A DNA stretch of 64,000 nucleotides from Bryobacterales bacterium (GTDB lineage: Bacteria > Acidobacteriota > Terriglobia > Bryobacterales > Bryobacteraceae): positions 124,001 to 188,000 of the forward strand of contig JADKID010000041.1 of the NCBI GenBank assembly GCA_016721425.1, in the 5' to 3' direction. The position numbers and the translations under genes are program-made. Below the pieces are notes generated by a model. It saw only the letters and a list, made by a program, of their open reading frames with translations. It ran no database searches and had not been told where the DNA came from. This document shows positions 50,002-58,128 of this stretch, one piece after another. Each line of letters opens with the position of its first letter. Position 1 is the first letter of the stretch.

Positions 50002-50925
50002 CTAACGGCTTACTGCGGTCTCGGCCTTGCTGCGCGGGTGGTGCGTGTCCACCACGCTTCGCAGCCTTGTGCGCACCACGTGCGTGTAGATTTCGGTCGT
50101 AGCGATGTCGGCATGCCCCAGCATGGCCTGCACGCTCCGCAGGTCTGCCCCGCCATCCAGTAAGTGGGTGGCGAAGCTGTGGCGCACCACGTGGGGCGTG
50201 AGGTTCTGAAAGATACCCACCTTTCGGCCCTCGACGCCCAGCAGCTTCCAAAACCCCTGCCGGGTCATGGGGCCGCCGCGCGCCGTGACAAAGAGATAGG
50301 CACTGGACTTCGATTTCAACAGCCCTGCCCGAGCCGCTGATAAATACTCCTCGATGGCTGCCCGCGCCTGCTTGCCCACAGGGATCAAACGCTGTTTGTT
50401 CCCCTTCCCCGTCACCCGCAGAAAGCCCAGGTCCAGGTTCAGATCCGTCATCTTCAGCAGGCAAAGTTCGGAAACCCGCAGCCCGCAGGCGTACAGCAAC
50501 TCCATCATCGCCCGGTTCCGGATCCCCCCCGGCTGCGCGACGTCCGGTGCTGCCAGCAGGCTGGTTAGCTGCTCTGAATTCAAATACTTAGGCAGGTTTT
50601 GCCACTGCCGGGGGGCTTTCAGCAGGGCGGTCGGATCTTCGCTGATCCGGCCCTCGTTGAGTAGGAATCGATAGTAGTTGCGGAGCGACGAAAGATGACG
50701 CGCGATCGAGCGGCTCGATAAGCCCCCGGTATGCAGAGTATCGAGATAGAGATGGAGGTGTTCCGGCGCCAGCGGCTCGGCCAAGCAACGCTCCCGGCAG
50801 AAGAGACAGAAGTGCCGCAGGTCCAGCGAATAGGACTCCAGCGAGTTGGGAGAGAGTCCCTTCTCGATGCGGGCGAAGTTCAGGAATGCCTCAGCGGCCG
50901 GGCTAAGCCCGCCCTCGGTCGTCAT
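50002..50925 (-). CDS. Tyrosine recombinase XerD/XerC
   Basis: 307 residues. N-terminal SAM-like DNA-binding core ('FLNFARIEKGLSPNSLESYSLDLRHF' region) and C-terminal catalytic domain with Arg in 'CGLRVSEL', Lys in 'GKGNKQR', 'HVVRHSFATHLL' (H-x2-R), 'LGHADIATTEIYTHV' (His and nucleophile Tyr). Resolves chromosome dimers at dif. Chromosomal, not associated with integron or phage here. ATG 50925 follows TATCAT by eight bases, with no Shine-Dalgarno. Confidence 0.93.
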   Translation of the reverse strand: MTTEGGLSPAAEAFLNFARIEKGLSPNSLESYSLDLRHFCLFCRERCLAEPLAPEHLHLYLDTLHTGGLSSRSIARHLSSLRNYYRFLLNEGRISEDPTALLKAPRQWQNLPKYLNSEQLTSLLAAPDVAQPGGIRNRAMMELLYACGLRVSELCLLKMTDLNLDLGFLRVTGKGNKQRLIPVGKQARAAIEEYLSAARAGLLKSKSSAYLFVTARGGPMTRQGFWKLLGVEGRKVGIFQNLTPHVVRHSFATHLLDGGADLRSVQAMLGHADIATTEIYTHVVRTRLRSVVDTHHPRSKAETAVSR

Positions 50926-50933
50926 TGTGTCTA

Positions 50934-50943
50934 ATGATACAAT
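50934..50943. promoter_or_regulatory. Overlapping divergent -10 boxes between xerD-type and hypothetical genes
   Basis: Minus-strand TATCAT (50939-50934) is 8 bases before ATG 50925 and shares bases with plus-strand TACAAT (50938-50943), 34 bases before GTG 50978. Confidence 0.4.
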
Positions 50944-50977
50944 ACCTTCGTAATTGTTTGAAAGTATTGGTGATCTG

Positions 50978-51487
50978 GTGAGCAGCTCGACCACGAAGAA
51001 AGTCATCCTGGACCGGTTCGACCGCGAGCGCATCCGCGGCTTCGTCCAGCCACAGAGCTATCTCCAACCCGGCGGCGTCGAAGTGATGAGCCAGGATGGC
51101 AGCGTGGGCATCGTCCCATACACCCAGATCAAGGCGGTTTCCTTCGTTCGCGATATCGGAGGCGAAGGCGTGTTCAGCGACCGCCGCGAGTTCATTGCCA
51201 GACCCAAAGCGCTCGGCCTTTGGGTGGAGCTGCGCTTCCGTGACGGGGACCTGCTGCAGGGCGTCCTGCCCAACAATCTCCAGATGCTGGAACCCCACGG
51301 CTATGCGTTCTCTCCGCCCGAAACCGCCGGCAACGCCCAGCGCGTCTTCGTACCCCGCCAGGCTCTCGAAGATGTCGTCGTTCTGGGCGTCAATGGGACC
51401 AGGAAGAAGCCATCGGCCCGTCCAGCGGATTTCCAGCAGATCAGGCTGTTCGAAGAAGGCGAGCCGGCTGCAACACGTGTTCGCTGA
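50978..51487 (+). CDS. Conserved-looking hypothetical protein
   Basis: 169 residues from GTG 50978; TTG 50954 would add eight. No signal peptide or membrane segment. A small beta-rich domain ('RFDRERIRGFVQPQSYLQPGGVEVM', 'FVRDIGGEGVF', 'VELRFRDGDLLQGVLPNNLQML', 'RVFVPRQALEDVVVLGV') resembles PilZ-like or Sm-like nucleotide-binding folds but I cannot name it. Divergent from the recombinase; tail-to-tail overlap of 47 bases with the next gene. Confidence 0.6.
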   Translation: MSSSTTKKVILDRFDRERIRGFVQPQSYLQPGGVEVMSQDGSVGIVPYTQIKAVSFVRDIGGEGVFSDRREFIARPKALGLWVELRFRDGDLLQGVLPNNLQMLEPHGYAFSPPETAGNAQRVFVPRQALEDVVVLGVNGTRKKPSARPADFQQIRLFEEGEPAATRVR

Positions 51488-52022
51488 GGTGCTCCCACCG
51501 CGCCGGCGTTACGTTGCGGACAAACGCCAGGTTCATCACCGGGAAACTACGGTCGTGCGACCAGGCCTGCCAGCGGGCGTGCGCATGATTCATGCACTTC
51601 TGGAGCCGCTCCGCCGGAATCTCCTGCGCTAGCGTAATGTGCGGGTGGAAGGGAAACGGCTCGTCATAGGCAAACATTCCGTCGCTTAGGCTGGCGTGGA
51701 TCGCCAGCAGTTCCCTCTGCCCTTGACGCAACCCCAGATAGATCACGCCCGTCGATTCAAACACCTCGATGTCGCCCAGCGTGACGTGGAACGAATGCAG
51801 ATACGGCAGCCGTTCTTCCAGCTCCCGAATCAGCTCATCCTGCGGGGCCAGCAGCACGCGCGGCGGCAGCAGGGTGACATGAGACCGGAGGGTGCAACCA
51901 GGGACCAGTTCGGCCCTCAGTTCGTTGAGGTAGGCGCCCAGCGGGTCCGGGATGTAGTTGACCAGTGCGTAAAGCCCTGTACAATCCCTGCACGCCGGTC
52001 GCCCGGACGGTGACGCTTCCAT
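51441..52022 (-). CDS. 2H phosphoesterase (2'-5' RNA ligase-like)
   Basis: 193 residues. Two His-x-Thr motifs, 'SHVTLLPP' (about residue 48) and 'HPHITLAQ' (about residue 127), spaced as in the 2H superfamily. Family members are cyclic phosphodiesterases or RNA ligases. No recognisable partner genes. Convergent overlap of 47 bases with the hypothetical gene. Confidence 0.85.
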   Translation of the reverse strand: MEASPSGRPACRDCTGLYALVNYIPDPLGAYLNELRAELVPGCTLRSHVTLLPPRVLLAPQDELIRELEERLPYLHSFHVTLGDIEVFESTGVIYLGLRQGQRELLAIHASLSDGMFAYDEPFPFHPHITLAQEIPAERLQKCMNHAHARWQAWSHDRSFPVMNLAFVRNVTPARWEHLSEHVLQPARLLRTA

Positions 52023-52090
52023 GTACTTCCCATTCTACCCACGGCCACCGGCGAAAATGCACTCTTTAGTACTCCTCGCCGGCCACTGGC

Positions 52091-52432
52091 TCAACCGGGT
52101 AGGTGGGCCGGTTCCAGTACGGGCGATCCAGAGGCTGAGGGCATCGATTCCAGGCCGGTCTTGACCTCCGGAAACACCCACCGGGCCTCTTCAAAGCCCA
52201 CGTATTTGCAGATGCGGGTCTCCCCCGTCTCGGATTCAAGCACATCGCCGATATCCAGAGAATCCTTCGTGCCCCTCAGGCTCATCCAGGCGTCATACAA
52301 ATTCGCCGCCTGTATCTCACCGGCCGGTTCGAAGTCGCGTGGCTTGATGTTGGTCACGCCGCTTGTGTGCGGAGACCAGCGGAAGGACTGGCGCGGATTG
52401 TCCTTCATCCGGTGGATGCGGAACGTTGGCAT
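52091..52432 (-). CDS. Hypothetical protein
   Basis: 113 residues. No signal peptide or membrane helix. Segment 'PRQSFRWSPHTSGVTNIKPRDFEPAGEIQA' then 'DIGDVLESETGETRICKYVGFEEARW'. A short C-terminal Pro-containing tail follows. I do not recognise it. ATG 52432 is isolated, with no operon partner. Confidence 0.5.
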   Translation of the reverse strand: MPTFRIHRMKDNPRQSFRWSPHTSGVTNIKPRDFEPAGEIQAANLYDAWMSLRGTKDSLDIGDVLESETGETRICKYVGFEEARWVFPEVKTGLESMPSASGSPVLEPAHLPG

Positions 52433-52464
52433 ACGGCCCTATTCTCTCTCAAAACAAACCAGAG

Positions 52465-53253
52465 TCAAAATGTTTCTAGCAGCCGCTGGAGCGCCGGCAA
52501 CGCCACCTCCGCGTCCGCCCGCCCTAGTTCTACCAGCCGCGCGGCGTTCTCCGGCGTCCACACCACAGCGTCCCGCGCCCTCCCCAGCGGCCCGGCGTGC
52601 TCAATCCGCAACTGGCCCCGCAGCGGAGGCTCCGGCACTCGCGGCAGGCACTTCTTGAGCATCCGCAGCCACCACGGGCCGCCGTGCGGCAGGATGTTCA
52701 CTGTCACTGCGTGGGTCACTCCCAGTTCCGCCGCGGCCCACAACGGAACTGAGCTCAGGATTCCGCCGTCTGTCTGCAGCCGCCCGTCAATCCGGTATTG
52801 CGGCATGATGCCAAACACCGCGCACGACGCCGCCAGATGCCGCCACGTCACATCCGGCGTCACCACGAGCCACGGCTTCAGCCGCAGCAGATCCGTCACC
52901 GCGATTGCGCACGGAACCCGCGGCGTAAATCGCGCATGGACGCTCTGAATCGTCCTCTCAAATACCTCGGTCTCGATGCACCCGCCCAACAGGGACCTCG
53001 GCCGCCTCAGGCCCGGAGGCGCGCCCATCTTCATCGTCCGCCACTCCTCCGCCCATTGATCCGGCGGACACCCCCCGGCCATCGCCCAGGCGTTGAGCCC
53101 CCCGATCGACGCCCCAATGAACACGTCCGGCTGGAAGCGCGGCGCCACCACCTGCCAGACCCCCGCCTGATAGGCGCCGAACATCCCGCCCCCGCCCAGG
53201 ATCAACGCGGATTTCGATGGCGCGGTTTTGGTACTCTCCACAGAGACGATCAT
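52465..53253 (-). CDS. Patatin-like phospholipase
   Basis: 262 residues. Patatin signature: oxyanion loop 'LGGGGMFGAYQAG', nucleophile Ser in 'GASIGG' and Asp in 'TDGGILSSVPL' (D-G-G). Cytoplasmic; no signal peptide. Hydrolyses acyl lipids. The chosen ATG at 53253 shares its two outer bases with the start codon of the divergent hypothetical gene (CATG at 53251-53254). An in-frame upstream extension exists but is antisense to that gene. Confidence 0.9.
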   Translation of the reverse strand: MIVSVESTKTAPSKSALILGGGGMFGAYQAGVWQVVAPRFQPDVFIGASIGGLNAWAMAGGCPPDQWAEEWRTMKMGAPPGLRRPRSLLGGCIETEVFERTIQSVHARFTPRVPCAIAVTDLLRLKPWLVVTPDVTWRHLAASCAVFGIMPQYRIDGRLQTDGGILSSVPLWAAAELGVTHAVTVNILPHGGPWWLRMLKKCLPRVPEPPLRGQLRIEHAGPLGRARDAVVWTPENAARLVELGRADAEVALPALQRLLETF

Positions 53254-53776
53254 GCCACTTGACAACACAGCCCTGCACGGCGAAGTGGTGGCCTTGCTGG
53301 CTCTCGATGGCGCCGGCGAACGGCCGATGCCCCTGGTCTGTGCCCCGCCTTCCAATGCAGAGGCCGTCCGTCTGCTCAGCCGCGCCCGCCCCGCCGAATG
53401 GTTCCCCGCCGCACGCTCCCCCCAAGGCGCTCTCGCCGGCCTTTGGCTCTACTTCTCCTGCTTTGAGCAGGCCCACGCCGTTGCGCAGGATCTCCACACG
53501 CCCGAGGGCAGCTACTGGCACGGCATCGTCCACCGTCAGGAGCCCGACGATTGGAACGCCGGCTATTGGATGAAACGCGCCGGCGCGCACCCCATCCACG
53601 ACACCATGCGCCAGAAGGCGGACGAGCTTGGCGTCTTCTGGTCGCCTCTCTCCTTCATCGATTTCTGCGCCCAGGCCCGCCGCGAACCCGCATCAGCCAC
53701 CGGGCGCCTCGCTCTGGAGCTCCAGAAAACGGAGTGGCAGTTGCTATTCTCGTGGTGCGCCTCCGTGCGACCATAG
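53252..53776 (+). CDS. Hypothetical protein
   Basis: 174 residues from ATG 53252 (an upstream ATG at 53228 would add eight). No signal peptide or membrane helix. Contains 'ARPAEWFPAARSPQGALAGLWLYFSCFEQAHAVAQDL', 'YWHGIVHRQEPDDWNAGYWMKRAGAHPIHD' and 'FIDFCAQAR'; I do not recognise a family. The His/Asp/Trp pattern in 'HGIVHRQEPDDWNAGYW' might be a metal or ligand site. Shares its start with the divergent patatin gene. Confidence 0.5.
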   Translation: MPLDNTALHGEVVALLALDGAGERPMPLVCAPPSNAEAVRLLSRARPAEWFPAARSPQGALAGLWLYFSCFEQAHAVAQDLHTPEGSYWHGIVHRQEPDDWNAGYWMKRAGAHPIHDTMRQKADELGVFWSPLSFIDFCAQARREPASATGRLALELQKTEWQLLFSWCASVRP

Positions 53777-53787
53777 TGCTGTAATTC

Positions 53788-54999
53788 ATGAAACGTACGC
53801 TCTTGATCCTGGCGCTGCTGGTCGCCGTTTCGGTTGCCGTTTTTCTTGCCACACGCCGTTCCGCGCCGCCGGACTCGCCCTTCGCCAAGGCCAAAACCGA
53901 AACCCTCGTCAGCGTCCTGTCCACCAACGGCAAGACCGAGCCCGTGGAGTGGGCGCCAGTCCACGCCGAGCGCGCCGGCCGCATCAGCCGCATTGCCGTC
54001 ACCCGCGGCCAGTCCGTAGCCGCCGGCACCGTCCTGGCCCTCCTCGAGGACGGAGCCACCGCCGCTATGCTCGCCTCGGCTCAAGCCCGCCTGGAGCAGG
54101 CCCGCGCCGAGGTCGCCACGCTCGAACGCGGCGGCCGTGCCGCCGAGCTGGCCGATATCGAAACCACCCTCCAGCGCATCGCCGCCGAGCGCGCCGCGGC
54201 CCAGCGTGAACTGGCCGCCCTGGAACGTCTCGTCGCCAAACAGGCCGCGCCCCGCGCCGAACTCGACATCGCCAAGGATCGACTCGCCCAGTTGGATGCC
54301 CAGGCCACAGCCCAGCAAATCCGCCGCAAAGCCCTCGTCGGTCAGGGCGATCTCACCGTCGCCCAGGCCCGCGTCCGCGACGCCGAGGCCGCCATCGCTC
54401 AAGCCCGCCGCCAGATGGAACTCGCCTCCATCCGCGCACCCCGTGCCGGTGTCGTCTATGACCTGCCCGCCCGTGAGGGCGCCTGGCTCGAGGCCGGCGG
54501 CCTGGTCGCCCGCATCGGCGAAATGGCTCGCCTCCGCGTCACCGTCTACATCGACGAGCCCGATCTCGGTCGCGTAAAAAAAGGATTGCCCGTTACGGTC
54601 ACATGGGACGCCCTGCAAGGCCGCGAGTGGCTGGGGGTAGTGGATCAGGTGCCTGCCCAGGTGATCGCGCTGGGGACCCGCCAGGTGGGCGAGGTGGTCA
54701 CTGTGGCGGACAACCCCAAGCTGGATTTGCCCCCTGGCGCCAACATCAACGCCCGCATCCGCGCTCAGGTCGTCGAAGGCGCGTTGACCATCCCCAAGGC
54801 CGCCCTGCGCCGCGAAAACGGGGAGCTGGGCGTCTTCGTCCTCCAATCCGGCCGCGTCGCCTGGCGCCCTGTCCAGGTCGGCATCTCCAGCGAGACCCGC
54901 GCCGAGATTCGCAGCGGTCTCAAGTCCGGCGATCTCGTCGCTCTCCCCTCAGACCGTTCGCTCGCCGTCGGCCAGGAGCTCACGCCGACGGAACAGTAG
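53788..54999 (+). CDS. Efflux pump periplasmic adaptor (HlyD/RND-MFP family)
   Basis: 403 residues. N-terminal membrane anchor ('TLLILALLVAVSVAVFLA'), split biotinyl-lipoyl domain ('HAERAGRISRIAVTRGQSVAAGTVLALLE' and 'RAPRAGVVYDLPAREGAWLEAGG'), a long Ala/Glu/Arg coiled coil (about 90-200) and a beta-barrel ('RVTVYIDEPDLGRVKKGLPVTV'). Bridges an inner-membrane pump and outer-membrane channel; no pump or channel gene is next to it, so it is an orphan here. Confidence 0.92.
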   Translation: MKRTLLILALLVAVSVAVFLATRRSAPPDSPFAKAKTETLVSVLSTNGKTEPVEWAPVHAERAGRISRIAVTRGQSVAAGTVLALLEDGATAAMLASAQARLEQARAEVATLERGGRAAELADIETTLQRIAAERAAAQRELAALERLVAKQAAPRAELDIAKDRLAQLDAQATAQQIRRKALVGQGDLTVAQARVRDAEAAIAQARRQMELASIRAPRAGVVYDLPAREGAWLEAGGLVARIGEMARLRVTVYIDEPDLGRVKKGLPVTVTWDALQGREWLGVVDQVPAQVIALGTRQVGEVVTVADNPKLDLPPGANINARIRAQVVEGALTIPKAALRRENGELGVFVLQSGRVAWRPVQVGISSETRAEIRSGLKSGDLVALPSDRSLAVGQELTPTEQ

Positions 55000-55002
55000 C
55001 AA

Positions 55003-55518
55003 CTACCCCCGCTCCCGCAAAAACGCGTCCACCATTTCATACCAAACCCGCTTCCGCTCCTGGAAATCCGGGACCGCCCCCGCTAGCTTCTCCCGCAGCC
55101 CTCGCGCCTTCACCAGGAACTCCTCGTACTCCGGCCCGTACTCCCGTTCCATTTGCTCGCGCAGCCGCACCGCCAGGGCAGGGCACGCGCCGCCTGTCGA
55201 AATGGCAATCAACAACTCCCCGCGCCGCACGATGCTGGCAAACGTGAATCGGCAATGCGGTGGATCGTCGATGCAATTGATCAGTACACCCAGCCGCTCC
55301 GCTTCCGCAAAGATCTCCCCATTGCGCGAGCGGTCCGGCGATGCCGCAACTACCAGCAGATACCCGGAAATCGTGCCCGGCTCGTAGTCTGGCCGCCGCT
55401 CCACCACGGCTCCGCACTCCGCCAGCGCCGCCGATTTCTCATCGGCCTCCCGCCCCGCGCCCAATACCAGCACGCGCGCGCCACTGAGATTCAAAATGAT
55501 GGGATAGCCCTGGGGCAT
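55003..55518 (-). CDS. Precorrin-2 dehydrogenase / sirohydrochlorin ferrochelatase (CysG N-terminal / Met8 type)
   Basis: 171 residues. 'YPIILNLSGARVLVLGAGREADEKSAAL' is the Rossmann NAD site, with 'VAAASPDRSRNGEI' replaced here by 'LLVVAASPDRSRNGEI' and 'INCIDDPPHCRFTFASIVRRGELLIAISTGGACPALAVRLREQME' typical of the family. Makes sirohydrochlorin and inserts iron to give sirohaem. GGAGG lies five bases before the ATG. No uroporphyrinogen methyltransferase domain, so that activity must be elsewhere. Confidence 0.9.
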   Translation of the reverse strand: MPQGYPIILNLSGARVLVLGAGREADEKSAALAECGAVVERRPDYEPGTISGYLLVVAASPDRSRNGEIFAEAERLGVLINCIDDPPHCRFTFASIVRRGELLIAISTGGACPALAVRLREQMEREYGPEYEEFLVKARGLREKLAGAVPDFQERKRVWYEMVDAFLRERG

Positions 55519-55530
55519 GGCCGCCTCCAG

Positions 55531-56571
55531 TTAGGTTTTGCCGGTCAGTAAATGGATCAGCGCAAACGTCAGCGCGCCCACCGCCGCCGACAGCGGAATT
55601 GTCAGGATCCATGCCCACAGAATACTGCCCGCCAGGCCCCAGCGCACCGCTTTCATGCGCTGAATCGAGCCCACCCCGGCGATGGCGCCCGTGATCACAT
55701 GTGTAGTCGAAACCGGGATCTTTAAGTAGGTCGGCAGCAGGATCGCAATCGCGCCCGCCGTCTCGGCGCAGAATCCGCCCCGCGGCTTCAAACGCGTCAG
55801 CCGCCCGCCCATCGTGTGCACAATCCGCCACCCGCCGCTCATCGTCCCCAGCGCGATCGCTGCGAACGCCGAGAGCACCACCCACCACTGCACTTCAAAC
55901 GTCTTCAGGTAGCCCGACGTCACTAATACGCCCGTGATGATCCCGATCGTCTTCTGGGCGTCGTTTGAGCCATGCGAGAAGCTGAACAGGCCGGAGGAGA
56001 TCAGCTGCAACCGCCGGAACCAGCCGTCCATCTTCTTCGGCGACGACCTCCGGAACATCCAGTAGATCAATATCATCAGCCCGTAGCCCAGAATCAGGCC
56101 AATCAGCGGCGCCACCACAATGAACACCACCGTCGTGATCCACCCGCTGACAATCACCGCGTCGAATATCTTCGTGATGCCCTGCGTCATGCCCACTTTA
56201 GCCATCGCTGCTCCAGCGTAGCCGCCCATCAGCGCGTGCGAAGAGCTCGACGGGATCCCGTAAAACCACGTCAACAGGTTCCAGAAGATTGCGCCCACCA
56301 GCCCGGCCAGGATCACATACTCGGTCACCAGTTCCAGCTTCACCATGCCGGAGCCCACCGTTTTCGCCACGCCCGCTTCGTGCCAGAACAGCAGCGGAAT
56401 CGCCGCGATGAAATTAAACGAGGCGGCCCAGATCACGGCCTGGAAAGGCGTCAGTACCCGCGTCGCGACAATCGTGGCCACGGAATTGGCAGCGTCGTGG
56501 AAGCCGTTGATATAGTCGAATACCAGAGCCACCACGACAATTAAGCCCACCAGGATCAGGGTGCTGTCCAT
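55531..56571 (-). CDS. pit: Low-affinity inorganic phosphate transporter, PiT family
   Basis: 346 residues, about ten helices. Family signatures 'GFHDAANSVATIVATRVLTP' and 'SHGSNDAQKTIGIITG'. Symports phosphate with H+ or metal. Downstream of, and in the same direction as, a DUF47 gene, the usual pair in many bacteria. Confidence 0.95.
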   Translation of the reverse strand: MDSTLILVGLIVVVALVFDYINGFHDAANSVATIVATRVLTPFQAVIWAASFNFIAAIPLLFWHEAGVAKTVGSGMVKLELVTEYVILAGLVGAIFWNLLTWFYGIPSSSSHALMGGYAGAAMAKVGMTQGITKIFDAVIVSGWITTVVFIVVAPLIGLILGYGLMILIYWMFRRSSPKKMDGWFRRLQLISSGLFSFSHGSNDAQKTIGIITGVLVTSGYLKTFEVQWWVVLSAFAAIALGTMSGGWRIVHTMGGRLTRLKPRGGFCAETAGAIAILLPTYLKIPVSTTHVITGAIAGVGSIQRMKAVRWGLAGSILWAWILTIPLSAAVGALTFALIHLLTGKT

Positions 56572-56583
56572 TGCGGGTAGCCG

Positions 56584-57198
56584 CTATCCGTTCTTCACAA
56601 TGACGTTCTGGAGTGCGTCCGCCACGTCTTCGCAACAGTCTGTCGTCTGCTCCAGAAACTCGTAAATCTCTTTGAGCTTGATCAGGGTGATCACGTTCGT
56701 TTCTTTTTCGAACAGATCGGCAATGGCGGCGCGCACCAGGTGGTCGGCTTTGTTCTCCAGCCGGTTGATCTCGATGCAATGGTCCAGCAACGGCTTCTCG
56801 GCGTCCAGCGCCTCAAACGCCTTCACCAGCGTCACTCCGCACTCCTCAATCACCTTGCACACTTCAATCACCGTCGGTGGAATCGGGTCAATGCGGTACG
56901 CCACAATCCGGTGGATCGAGTCCTCAATGCCGTCCAACACGTCGTCCAGATGGGATCCCAGAGAGTGGATGTCCTCCGGATCCAGCGGCGTGATGAAGGT
57001 CTGGTTGAGGCGCGTGAATATCTCGTGGATTACCTCATCGCCCTTGCCTTCCAGGACGGCAATCGCGACTTCGGCTTCGCGCAAGGCGCTGGTGCCCTTT
57101 TCTGCGGCCTCTCTGAACTCCAGGGCGGCCCGGCTGATCAGTTGGGCTTGTTCAATAAAGTAATGAAAGAACTTCTCTTCGCGGGGCAGGAGCCTCAT
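56584..57198 (-). CDS. DUF47 family Pit accessory protein (PhoU-like)
   Basis: 204 residues, all alpha. 'VAIAVLEGKGDEVIHEIFTRLNQTFITPLDPEDIHSLGSHLDDVLDGIEDS' region with Glu/Asp at metal-binding positions of PhoU-like bundles. Regulates or assists the neighbouring Pit transporter. 12 bases before pit. Confidence 0.93.
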   Translation of the reverse strand: MRLLPREEKFFHYFIEQAQLISRAALEFREAAEKGTSALREAEVAIAVLEGKGDEVIHEIFTRLNQTFITPLDPEDIHSLGSHLDDVLDGIEDSIHRIVAYRIDPIPPTVIEVCKVIEECGVTLVKAFEALDAEKPLLDHCIEINRLENKADHLVRAAIADLFEKETNVITLIKLKEIYEFLEQTTDCCEDVADALQNVIVKNG

Positions 57199-57305
57199 AC
57201 AGCCTCTGGTCTACTTTCTGCTGGCTGGCTACACATGGAGATCTAACTTTTGGCGGAACACAAATTATCTCAGAACGGGCGGGGTGCGGGTCAACCTCTT
57301 CACAG

Positions 57306-58112
57306 TTACGATTCGGTGAATACCTCGTCCTCCTGCAGAATCGCCAGCGGACCCGCCGGTTCCTCCCCCGTCGAACTCTCCAGATCCAGATATCGCAAGT
57401 CCAACAGGCGTCCCGTGTTGATGTTGCCCATCGCCGATAGCATCGTGCTCTTCAGGTGCGGATAGTCTTTCTCGAACTCCGTGAAAATATCCCGGATCGA
57501 GCGCCTCACCGTGCCTGTCTTCATCGAGCAGCCGCAGGGGATGATCGGCGCGCCCGTCTCGCCGGCATACGCCCGCGTCAGATCTTCCGTCACGTACAGC
57601 AATGGGCGGATGATGCGGAAATCCCTCTTGCTGGACCACGTGATCGGCGGCAGCGCGCTCAGCCGCCCCGTGAACATCGCATTGCGCAGAAAAGACTCGC
57701 AGAAATCGTCCGCCGTATGCCCAAACGCAATCACGTTCGCGCCCAGTTCCCGCGCAATCTGATACACCGCCCGCCGCCGGAACCGGCTGCACAGGTCGCA
57801 CCCGTGATCCGGTTGCTCCGCCAGCAGTCGCAGCGAGGGGTTGTCCACCTTGTACGTCCACTCCACCCCGCGCGCCTCTAAAAACTCGCGGAACGGCTCG
57901 ATGGGCTTTAGAAACTTGCCCTGCTCAATCGTGAACGCGCAAACCGTGAAGTCAATCGGCGCCCGCTCCCGCAGTAGCAAAAGCGCCTCCAGTAATGTGA
58001 ACGAGTCTTTGCCGCCGGAGAATCCAACCGCGATCCGGTCGCCCTCGCGGATCATTTTGAAGCGCGTGACCGCTTCGCCTACCTTGCGCAGAATGGCTTT
58101 CTGGAGTTCCAA
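57306..58112 (-). CDS. ttcA: tRNA 2-thiocytidine biosynthesis protein TtcA
   Basis: 268 residues. PP-loop 'SGGKDSF', two cysteine sites 'CDLCSRFRR' and 'IIPCGCS' and 'AFGHTADD'. Thiolates C32 of tRNAs through an iron-sulfur cluster. Start is a TTG at 58112, six bases after TATAAT, with no ribosome site; the frame upstream is antisense to rsmB and not coding. The N-terminus 'ELQKAILRKVGEAVTRFKMI' is close to other TtcA proteins, supporting the start. Confidence 0.93.
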   Translation of the reverse strand: MELQKAILRKVGEAVTRFKMIREGDRIAVGFSGGKDSFTLLEALLLLRERAPIDFTVCAFTIEQGKFLKPIEPFREFLEARGVEWTYKVDNPSLRLLAEQPDHGCDLCSRFRRRAVYQIARELGANVIAFGHTADDFCESFLRNAMFTGRLSALPPITWSSKRDFRIIRPLLYVTEDLTRAYAGETGAPIIPCGCSMKTGTVRRSIRDIFTEFEKDYPHLKSTMLSAMGNINTGRLLDLRYLDLESSTGEEPAGPLAILQEDEVFTES

Positions 58113-58114
58113 AA

Positions 58115-58127
58115 CTCTATTATAGAG
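58115..58127. promoter_or_regulatory. Palindromic shared -10 region between ttcA and rsmB
   Basis: CTCTATTATAGAG is a 13-base perfect palindrome. It contains TATAAT on the minus strand (58124-58119) and TATTAT on the plus strand (58118-58123); ttcA starts at 58112 and rsmB at 58129, nearly symmetrical about its centre. Confidence 0.6.
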
Positions 58128-58128
58128 T

